The notes beneath the pieces were generated by a model. It was given only the letters and a program-made list of their open reading frames with translations. It ran no database searches and was not told where the DNA came from. The translations under genes were made by a program, and so were the position numbers. 64,000 nucleotides of DNA from CAVUQH01 sp963774445 (GTDB lineage Bacteria > Myxococcota_A > Polyangia > Haliangiales > Haliangiaceae), in assembly GCA_963774445.1 (NCBI GenBank), contig CAVZFC010000002.1, positions 156,769 through 220,768 on the forward strand. The letters run 5' to 3'. Below, one piece after another: positions 14,579 to 22,033 of the stretch. Position 1 is the stretch's first letter. Every line of letters starts with the position of its first letter.

Positions 14579-15445
14579 ATGCGGAGGGTTGAAGCGATGC
14601 GTGGTGCTCGGACTTGGGGCCTCATGGCCTTCGCCCTGGCGATGTCCTTGGTGGTGTCGGCAGGAACAGCGGACGCGGGCAGGCACCACAAGAAGAAGAA
14701 GGCGCCAGCCAGGCCTGTGCCCGCCATGATGAACGCGGAGCAGGCCAAGGCCGTGAAGGCGTTCATGGGCGCGTTCAAGTTCGGCATGAGCAAGGACGAC
14801 GTCATCAAGGTCGTCGGCAAGCAGATCAAGGAACGCTACGCCGAGACCATCTCGGCCACCGACGACGTCTACGCGCAGGACAAGCTGCGCCGCAAGCGGG
14901 ACAAGGAGATCAAGCGGTTCCGCAAGTCGTGGATCGAGTTCCAGGGGCACAAGACCGGCTGGGACGTGTCGATCATCGACGACCAGTTCAAGCAGAAGAC
15001 GGGCGAGGCGATGATGGTCCACTGGGAGACCAGTGAGGGCCGCGACCAGCGCCGGTTCTTCTTCTTCTTCCGCGGCCACCTGTACAAGATGTTCCTGGCC
15101 CTCAACACGTCGGCCATCGCCGGCGCCGAGGACAAGGGCTTCGACTACTTCCGCCAGCTGATGGAAAGCCGCTTCGGCCCTGGCGCCGACATCAACGGCC
15201 GAGTCGAGTGGCGCTCGAAGAAGCTGCACGCCCAGGCGATCAACAAGATGGGCCTGTACGGCGCCTTCTGCCTGGCGATTGCCGACCTGGAGTCCGAGGC
15301 CGATCTCGCGTCGGTGCGCCAGGCCAACGCCCCGGATGGTCCGAAGAAGGACAACATCATCGAGGCGATCAAGGACAACGGCGAGGTTCCGGACATCAAG
15401 TCCAACGCCAACACGATCGACACCCTGACCAAGGGCAAGAAGTAG
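14579..15445 (+). CDS. exported protein of unknown function
   Basis: 288 aa from ATG 14579; an in-frame ATG at 14597, with GGAGGG 8 nt upstream, is an equally good start. A signal peptide ends near VSAGTADAG and is followed by a basic stretch (RHHKKKKAP). The rest is a soluble, charged mixed alpha/beta region with no recognised motif; features include KFGMSKDDVIKVVGKQI, which resembles the start of SmpA/BamE-like folds (a short helix-turn-helix after 'FGMS'), and a phenylalanine-rich strand (QRRFFFFFRGHLYKMF). Probably periplasmic. A hint of BamE-like domain is inference from pattern only. Followed at 53 bp by another exported-protein gene. Confidence 0.72.
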   Translation: MRRVEAMRGARTWGLMAFALAMSLVVSAGTADAGRHHKKKKAPARPVPAMMNAEQAKAVKAFMGAFKFGMSKDDVIKVVGKQIKERYAETISATDDVYAQDKLRRKRDKEIKRFRKSWIEFQGHKTGWDVSIIDDQFKQKTGEAMMVHWETSEGRDQRRFFFFFRGHLYKMFLALNTSAIAGAEDKGFDYFRQLMESRFGPGADINGRVEWRSKKLHAQAINKMGLYGAFCLAIADLESEADLASVRQANAPDGPKKDNIIEAIKDNGEVPDIKSNANTIDTLTKGKK

Positions 15446-15497
15446 CGCCCCGGCGAGATCCCGTGTGATGACGACCCCTTGACGCATCCGCCGGCGG

Positions 15498-16769
15498 GTG
15501 CGTACCATCGCGGCGGTGCTGGTTCGAGGGGGAGCGGCCGCCGCGCTGGCCGTGATAGTGCTGGTCGGGCAACCGCGATCCGCTGAGGCCGGCTCGCCGG
15601 CGACCCCGCGGCACGTCGTGGTCCAGGCCTACGCTGCCGACGGTCTGACCGAGGCCGAGCGGCGTGCCATCGAACAGTCTCTGGCCGCGGGCGTGCGCCG
15701 ATCCATGAAGGCCAAGAAGGGCGCCGAGGTAGTCACCGGCACGCCCGAGGACACCATCTCCGAGGCGGCCGAGAAGGCACTGGAGCGCAGCGACAAGGGG
15801 CTGGCCGAGGCGATCAAGCGGATGCGCAACCTCGAGGACGGCGCCCTCGACCTGCTCGACTGGGCCGCCGACGAGTACCAGCGCTACCTGCCGCAGCTGA
15901 TGGCCCGCGACGGCAACGCGAACAAGCTGATCGAGGTCCACGAGCGGACCGCCATCGCCAGCTTCCTCAACGGCGACCAGAAGGCGGCGACCGAGGCGCT
16001 GCGCAAGGCGTTCGTCCTGAATCCCGATCTCGACTACGACGAGAAGATCTTCCCGCCGCAGCTGGAGAAGCTGGTGGTCAACGAGCGGCTCTATCACGAC
16101 GAGCTGGGGCGCGGTGGTGTCCGCGTCGAGCTGGAGGGCGGCGGGCAAGCGACGGTCTACGTCAACGGCATCGCCCGCGGCGCGGCCCCGGTGACGGTCG
16201 ACGACCTGCCCGCCGGCCCGAACGTGGTGTCGCTGGTGGCGCCCGCCGCCGAGCCGGTGATCGTCATCGCCCAGGTCGCCGGCGGCGGCGATCGGGTGAC
16301 GGTGAAGGGCGCGGTCAAGCTGCCCAAGAGCGTGGATCGTGGCCCGCTGGCCGGCACCCGCGGCGACGTCGGCAACCCGCACGTGGCGTCGACGATCGCC
16401 CGAGCGGGCCAGGGCCTCGGCGCAGACGCCCTGGTGCTGGCGCTGCCCACGCCGCACGGCGACGAGATTGCGGTGGTCGCCTACGTCTACGACCTGCGCA
16501 GCGGCGCGCTCGTCGGGCGCACCGAGGACACGCTGCCCCGCGCCGGCGCCGACGCCGAGGATCTGGGCGGCGCGCTGATGGCGACCGTGACCTGGCAGCC
16601 GAGCATCGCGCTCGGCCCGAAGAAGCCGCCGATCTGGAAGCACAAATATTTCTGGCCGGCTGTGGGTGCTGCCGCCGGCGTCGTCCTGATTGCCGTGGTG
16701 GTCGGTGTTGCCACCCACGGCCTGAGCAACGGTGAGAAGGTCAGCATCCTGCCGGTGCTGCGGTTCTGA
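15498..16769 (+). CDS. exported PEGA-like protein with C-terminal membrane anchor
   Basis: 423 aa starting at GTG 15498 (no strong ribosome-binding site seen). N-terminal signal (VRGGAAAALAVIVLVGQPRSAEA). Residues about 30-190 form a helical region; about 205-265 resemble a PEGA domain (VRVELEGGGQATVYVNGIARGAAPVTVDDLP), the small beta-sandwich used in bacterial surface proteins. A single membrane helix lies near the C-terminus (FWPAVGAAAGVVLIAVVVGV), leaving a short tail. The layout suggests a periplasmic body tethered to the inner membrane. No catalytic residues were recognised. The gene is followed after 20 bp, including an AAGGAG site, by the next lipoprotein gene, so the two are probably cotranscribed. 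Confidence 0.75.
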   Translation: MRTIAAVLVRGGAAAALAVIVLVGQPRSAEAGSPATPRHVVVQAYAADGLTEAERRAIEQSLAAGVRRSMKAKKGAEVVTGTPEDTISEAAEKALERSDKGLAEAIKRMRNLEDGALDLLDWAADEYQRYLPQLMARDGNANKLIEVHERTAIASFLNGDQKAATEALRKAFVLNPDLDYDEKIFPPQLEKLVVNERLYHDELGRGGVRVELEGGGQATVYVNGIARGAAPVTVDDLPAGPNVVSLVAPAAEPVIVIAQVAGGGDRVTVKGAVKLPKSVDRGPLAGTRGDVGNPHVASTIARAGQGLGADALVLALPTPHGDEIAVVAYVYDLRSGALVGRTEDTLPRAGADAEDLGGALMATVTWQPSIALGPKKPPIWKHKYFWPAVGAAAGVVLIAVVVGVATHGLSNGEKVSILPVLRF

Positions 16770-16789
16770 TTCGACTACAAGGAGAGACT

Positions 16790-18292
16790 ATGTCCACGAC
16801 CCTGCGAAGCCTGGCAATCCTGGCGCTGATCGCGACCGGAGCCTGCGGCGATTCCCTGGATGTCCAGAACACCGTGCCGCGCGGTTCGATCGGTGGCCTC
16901 GTCGTGGACTCGGTCACGCGCATGCCGCTCGAAGGTGCGACCGTTTCGGTCATCGCCGGCGGCGAGTCGAAGGGGCCGACCAAGACCAAGGCCGACGGCC
17001 ATTTCTCCATCAACGACGTCCGTGCCGGTGACGTGCTCATCATGATCGACGGCCCGGCCGACGCCGGCTATCAGCAGGCGTTCATCCACGGCTTCCTCGA
17101 CGACACCGCTGGCAACTTCCCGGCGCACAACACCATCACCCTGGGTATTGGCCTGATCGCGGCCGGCGGCGACTACCGGGTCCGTGTCCTGGACACGCAG
17201 GGCCGTCCGGTCAGCATGTATCCGGTCACGCTGCGCCACTTCGTCCAGTACATCGACTTCTCCTCCGGCCTGTCGCGGAACGGCGGCGAGGTGGTGATGA
17301 CCACCACCACCGGCACCGACGGTCGCGCCACCTTTACCGGCATGCCACCGTTCAACGCGCTGAGCCCCGACATCAACCCGACCGGCGTGCTGCTCCTGCC
17401 GCCGGTGGAGGAGAACGGCCTGTTCGTCTATCCGGGCGGCACGCAGACGGTCAACCTGCGCGACTTCGGCGACCCGTCGCCGGACGTCATCCTCGATCCC
17501 AACCTGGCGGCGTCGTTGAGCATCCGCGCGAGCACGGTCGCCGACCTCTACAATCCGCCCGGATCGAGCGCCACCGGCACCGTCCTGGGCATCAACGACA
17601 CCATCCACGTCGCCTTCAACCTGCCGATCCAGGACGCCACGGTGACGGTGATGAACGAGGTCGGCACGCCGCTCGGCGCGCAGCCCAGCGTGACGCCCAG
17701 CGAGGACAACCTGGCGATCTCGTTCGGCCAGAGCCCGCTGTCGCCGGGCAACGAGTACAACATCGTCATCCACGCGGTCGCCAACGTCGGCGACACCCTG
17801 GTCGAGGGCGACTTCGCCGGTGCGTTCTTCACCGCCGGCACCGGCCCCGACGTCACCGTCTCCAACGTCGTCCGCGACGCGGCCACGCAGAACGTGGACG
17901 TCGAGTTCTCCGAGCCGATCGGCATCGGCGGCGGCAACGCCATCGGCCTGTCGGGCGGCAACTGCGTGCTGTTCTTCAACGCGAATCTCGCCGACATCAC
18001 CGGCACCGGGGTCATCGGCGACGCCCCCAACGAGCGGGGCAACGACACCTGCGCCAACGTGGTGCTCTACTCGAACGAGCCGGACCCGCCCGGCCTGGGG
18101 CATCGGTCCGGCTATACGAAATATTGGCGCTTCACCGCGCCGGCAACGGCGGCCGGAGGCACGCTGCCCGCGGGCACGCGGTTCGATGTGGTCTTCTCCC
18201 ACGTCGTGAGCTCGAGCCTGGTCATCGAGCGCGCGGATGGCACGCCGGTGCACGACTTCGTCGATCCGATCGACATTCCCATCAACCCGTAG
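16790..18292 (+). CDS. lipoprotein with carboxypeptidase-regulatory-like and Ig-like domains
   Basis: 500 aa, ATG preceded by AAGGAG with good spacing. Lipoprotein signal LAILALIATGACGD (lipobox Cys about residue 18). Residues about 32-100 match the carboxypeptidase-regulatory-like fold (IGGLVVDSVTRMPLEGATVSV ... ADGHFSINDV), used as a beta-sandwich adhesion or stalk module. A second similar module follows (DYRVRVLDTQGRPV). The C-terminal part holds two Big_5/SbsA-like Ig domains (SPLSPGNEYNIVIHA and NVDVEFSEPIGIGGGNAI). It is likely displayed on the cell surface. Function beyond adhesion or structural support cannot be stated. Confidence 0.8.
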   Translation: MSTTLRSLAILALIATGACGDSLDVQNTVPRGSIGGLVVDSVTRMPLEGATVSVIAGGESKGPTKTKADGHFSINDVRAGDVLIMIDGPADAGYQQAFIHGFLDDTAGNFPAHNTITLGIGLIAAGGDYRVRVLDTQGRPVSMYPVTLRHFVQYIDFSSGLSRNGGEVVMTTTTGTDGRATFTGMPPFNALSPDINPTGVLLLPPVEENGLFVYPGGTQTVNLRDFGDPSPDVILDPNLAASLSIRASTVADLYNPPGSSATGTVLGINDTIHVAFNLPIQDATVTVMNEVGTPLGAQPSVTPSEDNLAISFGQSPLSPGNEYNIVIHAVANVGDTLVEGDFAGAFFTAGTGPDVTVSNVVRDAATQNVDVEFSEPIGIGGGNAIGLSGGNCVLFFNANLADITGTGVIGDAPNERGNDTCANVVLYSNEPDPPGLGHRSGYTKYWRFTAPATAAGGTLPAGTRFDVVFSHVVSSSLVIERADGTPVHDFVDPIDIPINP

Positions 18293-18334
18293 CGCCGCGC
18301 GGGCGCCCCTCCGGCTGACCCGGTTCGTCGCGAG

Positions 18335-18480
18335 CGTCCCGCAGCCGCGATCAGCCGGCGTGAAGAGGGGCTCTCGCCGTGCTTGCGGGCGTTGTTGAGG
18401 ACGTAGGCCAGAGACGCCCGCACCTGCCTGGGCGTGCGCAGGAGCTCCAGGTGGTAGCGGTCGAATCGCCACCGATCCGG
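18335..18480 (-). pseudogene. remnant of REP-associated Y1 transposase (RAYT)
   Basis: Read on the minus strand, this stretch gives RWRFDRYHLELLRTPRQV followed by ASLAYVLNNARKHG. That is the characteristic C-terminal part of REP-associated tyrosine transposases, in which DRYH...TPR..R.AL.YVLNNARKH is a conserved block and the Tyr of YVLNN is at the catalytic position. Everything N-terminal, including the HUH motif, is missing: the homology starts right at the edge of the REP palindrome. The downstream C-terminal sequence also decays (ESPSSRRLIAAAG). It is therefore a dead fragment. Borders are approximate. Confidence 0.65.
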
Positions 18481-18543
18481 TCGCCCTGAGCTTGTCGAAG
18501 GGCGCATCGTACGCGCCCTTCGACAGGCTCATGGCGACCGGAT
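18475..18543. repeat. REP palindrome (CCCTGAGCTTGTCGAAGGGCG type)
   Basis: A 69-bp near-perfect palindrome: left arm 18475-18505 and right arm 18513-18543 match at 29 of 31 positions, with a 7-nt loop. The arms contain CCTGAGCTTGTCGAAGGG, a REP core widespread in unrelated bacteria. The same core occurs inside the elements at 41333 and 56807. It lies between converging genes and could serve as a bidirectional terminator. Confidence 0.85.
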
Positions 18544-18562
18544 ACAAGGTCGTTACCCGCCG

Positions 18563-18602
18563 CGCGAATCCGACCGATGGTCCGCGAATCCGACCGATGG
18601 TC
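18563..18602. repeat. 20-bp perfect tandem duplication
   Basis: CGCGAATCCGACCGATGGTC occurs twice in tandem (18563-18582 and 18583-18602). It lies directly beside the REP palindrome and before the 3' end of the minus-strand membrane-protein gene. Confidence 0.9.
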
Positions 18603-18665
18603 AGTCGAGAGACACGCGGCTACGCGGGCCGGTCAGTCGGCCCCGCCGCACCGATTGCGCGTGGC

Positions 18666-19871
18666 CTACAGGAAGAAGGTGAACTTCTCGCCCGCGCCGG
18701 CCTTGGCCTTGAGGTCGTTCTCGAGCTTGCCGCCGAGCTCGACCAGCTCCTCGACCTTCGCCGCGAGCTCCTTGACGCGCTCGGTGTACTCTTTTTCGGC
18801 GTAGGCGGGGGTGGTGCCGCGGGCAAGGATTTCCATGGTGCCATCGGGCAGGATCAGCAGCAGCTTGCCGTCCTCGAGGCTGCCGGCGGCCGGCTGGGGC
18901 TCGCCCTTCTTCCACGCTTCGTCGGGGCCCGACCGGTAGGCGAAGGCGGTCGGCGACGAGGTGCCGCAGTCGCCGGTCTCGCTGATCTTGTCGCCGCAGT
19001 ACGGCATGCCGAGCTCGACGACCTGGGAGCCGAAGCGTTTGCTGCCCTGCTGGGCTTCCTGCTCGTTGGGCACCTGGACCATCACGGCGTAGCGGTACGC
19101 GGTGTACTGCGTGCCGGTGTCGTTGTCCGCCGGCTGAGCCTTCTTCTTGTTCTGCTTGGCCAGGAGCAGGTGCTTCTCATCGCGCTTGGTCAGCGCGATG
19201 TGCGCCTTGATGTCCTTGAACAGCTTGGTCTCTTCGCTGGCGAAGTAGAGGGTGTCGGCGACCAGGTCGGGATCGAGCTCGTAGAGCCACGACTTGTAGA
19301 TCACCGAGTCGTCGAAGCTGGTGGACTCGACGGCTTCGAGCTTCTTGGTCAGGTCGGGGTCGAAGCTGGCGTAGCCGCCCTTGGCCGCGTTCTGGAACGC
19401 GTACTGATAGTTCCTCAGCGACTTGCGGCCCTTGGTGATCTCTTTGGCGATCTTGCCGGCGTCGTGGATCGTGCGGTTGAACTGCTTGGAGTTCGTGCCG
19501 ATCTGGCCGATCGCCACGCCGACGACGAGCGGAATGAGAACGATGCCGGCGATCTTGGCCACGCGGACGAACGTGCCCTTGTGCTCGACGCTCTCGATCG
19601 CCTCGCCCTTCTCGATGACGACGATCTCCGGCCCATGGTGAGCTGGCGCACGTGCGGCGGTGTTCGCCGCCGCGTTCAGCGCGCCGAACGGATCGTCGGA
19701 GACCTGGGGTCCCGCTGGCCTGGCGCCGGGCGGCGCAGGCACGGCACCCTTCACACCTGGAGGCGGCACGACGCCGCGAGCGGGCTTCGCAGGCGCCGCC
19801 TTCTTCAACCCCAGACGGGCTTTTAGATCACTGATATCACGCACGCCCGGGCGCTTCGCGGACTCGCTCAA
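18666..19871 (-). CDS. single-pass membrane protein of unknown function
   Basis: 401 aa from a TTG start at 19871, chosen because GGGAGG lies 5 nt upstream; the frame is open further but codes for low-complexity nonsense. The cytoplasmic N-terminus begins LSESAKRPGVRDISDLKARLGLKK, followed by a Pro/Ala linker and one membrane helix at about residues 105-127 (AKIAGIVLIPLVVGVAIGQIG). The extracytoplasmic part (about 130-401) is helical and charged, with a few Cys (MPYCGDKISETGDCG) that could form a disulfide, and ends in a coiled-coil-like helix (YTERVKELAAKVEELVELG). The 'RDISDLKARLGLKK' N-terminus recurs in myxobacterial proteins of unknown function. No specific role can be given. Confidence 0.78.
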   Translation of the reverse strand: MSESAKRPGVRDISDLKARLGLKKAAPAKPARGVVPPPGVKGAVPAPPGARPAGPQVSDDPFGALNAAANTAARAPAHHGPEIVVIEKGEAIESVEHKGTFVRVAKIAGIVLIPLVVGVAIGQIGTNSKQFNRTIHDAGKIAKEITKGRKSLRNYQYAFQNAAKGGYASFDPDLTKKLEAVESTSFDDSVIYKSWLYELDPDLVADTLYFASEETKLFKDIKAHIALTKRDEKHLLLAKQNKKKAQPADNDTGTQYTAYRYAVMVQVPNEQEAQQGSKRFGSQVVELGMPYCGDKISETGDCGTSSPTAFAYRSGPDEAWKKGEPQPAAGSLEDGKLLLILPDGTMEILARGTTPAYAEKEYTERVKELAAKVEELVELGGKLENDLKAKAGAGEKFTFFL

Positions 19872-20173
19872 GGGGACCTCCCAATCGAGGACGGGACGAT
19901 ATAGGTGCAGGATTTTGCTGTCAAGGATAGCACAAGCATTCCAATGGTCTGCGGCCCGGTCCGGGGCCTGTTGCAAGGGCGCCACGGCCGCTGTGAAGGG
20001 CCGTTCACGCAAGAGCCGGCCGCCGGTCCCGTTCCCCTGGTGCAACGCCCCGCAATCATACGGCCTGCCGGGTTTCGGCGACCCGCGGAAGGATGGCTCG
20101 GGGCATGCAGATGAATCGAACCACCGGCCTCGTGCGTACCTACGCAAGAGACCCGGCCAGAAAGGACGACCCC
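19872..20173. other. divergent intergenic region
   Basis: About 300 bp between two divergent genes. It should hold promoters for both. Its left part (about 19895-19940) is notably less GC-rich than the surroundings, which fits a promoter region, but no unambiguous -35/-10 pair or operator was identified. No gene or repeat was seen. Confidence 0.5.
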
Positions 20174-21025
20174 GTGAATCAGCTTCTCCGCCGCCCCCTC
20201 CACGTGCTCGCCATCGGTGGCCTCGCCGCCGCCTTCGCGCTGCCGCTCGTCGCCCACGCGGGCGCTGCCGCCGCCGATGTCCGCGTGCGCGTCCGCGGCG
20301 CCGTCCACATCCGGGCGCCCCATGTCCGCGTCCACGTCCGCGCGGGGGCCCGGGGCGTGATCGTGAGGGATCATCGAGTCCACGTGACACCGCCCCCCCG
20401 CCACCGGTTGCACATCCGCGGCGGCGTCTATGTCGGCGGATCGGTTTACGTGGGTGGCTACGCCACGCCGCCGCCTCCGCCGCCGGCGTACGACTGCGAC
20501 GTCCCGGCCTACTACTATTCCTCGCCGCCGCCGGCCAACCCGCCCGTGGTGGTTGCGCCCGCACCCGTGGTCGAGCCGATGGGACCGCGCCTGGGCCTGG
20601 GCGTCTTCGCCGGAGGGGTCAAGACCGCCGACACCAGCGCCGACGACCTGGGGCTGTTCGCCCGCTTCCGCATGACCCGCGGTCTCGCCCTCGAGGGCGA
20701 GCTGTCCCGCACTCGCTCGGATCTGGGCGACGCGCGGCGCGTGGGCGGGGCCCTGGTGTGGGACCTGTCGTCGCGCTCGACCCTCTCTCCGCTGCTCCTG
20801 GGCGGGATCGGCAGCTGGGACGGCAGCGCCTACGCCGAGGTCGGCGCGGGTCTCACCTGGCGCCTCAGCGATCGCCTGCACATTGCCGGTGACCTCCGCG
20901 CCGGGGCCCACGACGTCAATCAGCCCGACGCGGTCGCCTTCGGCGGCACCGGCCCGGTCGACACTGGCAACAGCCAGGCAGAGCGCTACACCCGCGCCCG
21001 CCTCGCGGCCATCCTCTACTTCTAA
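20174..21025 (+). CDS. exported protein with C-terminal outer-membrane-barrel-like domain
   Basis: 283 aa. The GTG at 20174 follows AAAGGA at 7 nt spacing and starts a signal peptide (NQLLRRPLHVLAIGGLAAAFALPLVAHA). Residues about 35-120 are rich in alternating Val/Arg/His strands (VRVRVRGAVHIRAPHVRVHVR) and Tyr/Gly, followed by a Pro-rich stretch (TPPPPPPAY). From about residue 138 the pattern is that of OMP beta-barrel proteins: alternating strands (LGLGVFAGGVKTAD, GLALEGELSRTRSD, AYAEVGAGLTWRLSDRLHIAGDL) ending in Phe (ARLAAILYF), the typical BAM recognition end. It is most likely an outer-membrane protein. The terminal Phe and strand pattern are seen; the role is unknown. Confidence 0.75.
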   Translation: MNQLLRRPLHVLAIGGLAAAFALPLVAHAGAAAADVRVRVRGAVHIRAPHVRVHVRAGARGVIVRDHRVHVTPPPRHRLHIRGGVYVGGSVYVGGYATPPPPPPAYDCDVPAYYYSSPPPANPPVVVAPAPVVEPMGPRLGLGVFAGGVKTADTSADDLGLFARFRMTRGLALEGELSRTRSDLGDARRVGGALVWDLSSRSTLSPLLLGGIGSWDGSAYAEVGAGLTWRLSDRLHIAGDLRAGAHDVNQPDAVAFGGTGPVDTGNSQAERYTRARLAAILYF

Positions 21026-21043
21026 GGCGCCCTCCGCCCGCCG

Positions 21044-21073
21044 ACGGCGCAGAGTCTTCTGGCGCTGCGCCGT
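21044..21073 (+). terminator. hairpin terminator candidate
   Basis: ACGGCGCAG (21044-21052) and CTGCGCCGT (21065-21073) form a perfect 9-bp stem with a 12-nt loop, 19 nt after the outer-membrane-like gene. It is followed by TTCG only, so termination strength is uncertain. Confidence 0.45.
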
Positions 21074-21124
21074 TTCGCGTTCCGGATCTCGGCCGAAATC
21101 GGCGGACTCATGTATGATTTCGCC

Positions 21125-22033
21125 ATGATTCCTGGCCTCGAGCACCGGCGGATCCGGGTGGCCGACGGCACCGAGATCGCCTATCAGGTGCGCGGGGAGG
21201 GACCGGTGGTGGTGCTGGCGAACGGGCTGGGCGGCACCTACGAGGCGTTTCGCCACGTCTACGGCGCCCTGGGCGAGCGCTACCGGGTTCTCTGTTGGGA
21301 TTACCGGGGGCTGTACCGCAGTGGCACCCCGGTCGACCGCGACCGTCTGACCGTCGCCGACCAGTGCGACGATCTCGAGCAGATTCTCGACCGCGAAGGG
21401 GTCGAGCGCGCGCTGTTCATCGGCTGGTCGATGGGCGTGCAGGTCAATTTCGAGTTCTACCGCCGCCGGGCGGCGCGGATGGCCGGCATCGTCGCGATCA
21501 ACGGCACCTACGGCAATCCGTTCTCCACCGCGCTGTCGTCGCGCTTCGTCAAGTTCGTCATCCCGGTGATCCTCCGGGCCATCCGCGCGCAGTCGGCGCT
21601 GATGGGCAAGGCGACGGCGCGGGTCGTCGCCTGGGACGGCCTGGTCGAGATGATGCGCCGCTTCGGCATGGTCTCGTCAACCATCGACGTGGAGACCTTC
21701 CGCACCGTGGCCGAGGGCTTCCGCGACGTCGATTGGGCCAACTACGCCGACCTCATCTCCCGCCTGGGCGACCACGACGCCGGTGACCTGCTACCGAGCA
21801 TCGACATCCCCACCCTGATCATCACCGGGGACAAAGACATCCTCACGCCGCCGTTCACCGCCGAGAAGATCCACCGATCGGTCCCGGGCTCGCGCCTGGT
21901 CATCATCGAGGGCGGCACCCACTACACCCCTGTCGAGTTCCCCGCGGTGATCGAGGAAGAGCTCCTCGACTTCCTCTCGCGCCTGCCCGGCTACCAGCCG
22001 GAGCCGCAGGTCGCCGGCGCCGCCCGTGGCTGA
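21125..22033 (+). CDS. alpha/beta hydrolase
   Basis: About 302 aa from ATG 21125; an ATG at 21110 adds five residues. The alpha/beta hydrolase fold is clear: strand/oxyanion region VVVLANGLGGTYEAF, nucleophile elbow GWSMG (Ser as nucleophile), the acid in GDKDILTP and the catalytic His in EGGTHYTPVEFP. These complete a Ser-Asp-His triad. No signal peptide, so cytoplasmic. The substrate cannot be predicted; relatives include esterases, haloperoxidase-like enzymes and dienelactone-type hydrolases. The stop overlaps or abuts the start of the Ser/Thr kinase gene (GTG 22026 overlaps by 8 nt), indicating translational coupling and perhaps a regulatory link. Confidence 0.88.
   Translation: MIPGLEHRRIRVADGTEIAYQVRGEGPVVVLANGLGGTYEAFRHVYGALGERYRVLCWDYRGLYRSGTPVDRDRLTVADQCDDLEQILDREGVERALFIGWSMGVQVNFEFYRRRAARMAGIVAINGTYGNPFSTALSSRFVKFVIPVILRAIRAQSALMGKATARVVAWDGLVEMMRRFGMVSSTIDVETFRTVAEGFRDVDWANYADLISRLGDHDAGDLLPSIDIPTLIITGDKDILTPPFTAEKIHRSVPGSRLVIIEGGTHYTPVEFPAVIEEELLDFLSRLPGYQPEPQVAGAARG

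Larger units (their letters stand above)
18293..18665. other. convergent intergenic region with transposase remnant and repeats
   Basis: This 373-bp gap between two converging genes holds no intact gene. It contains a degenerate REP-associated transposase tail on the minus strand, a 69-bp REP palindrome and a perfect 20-bp tandem duplication, each listed separately. The rest shows nothing recognisable. Confidence 0.7.

Noticed and set aside
19872..20564. N-terminal extension of the minus-strand membrane protein
   Set aside because: Low-complexity Arg/Gly/Pro sequence opposite the divergent gene; the TTG at 19871 has a clear Shine-Dalgarno sequence.
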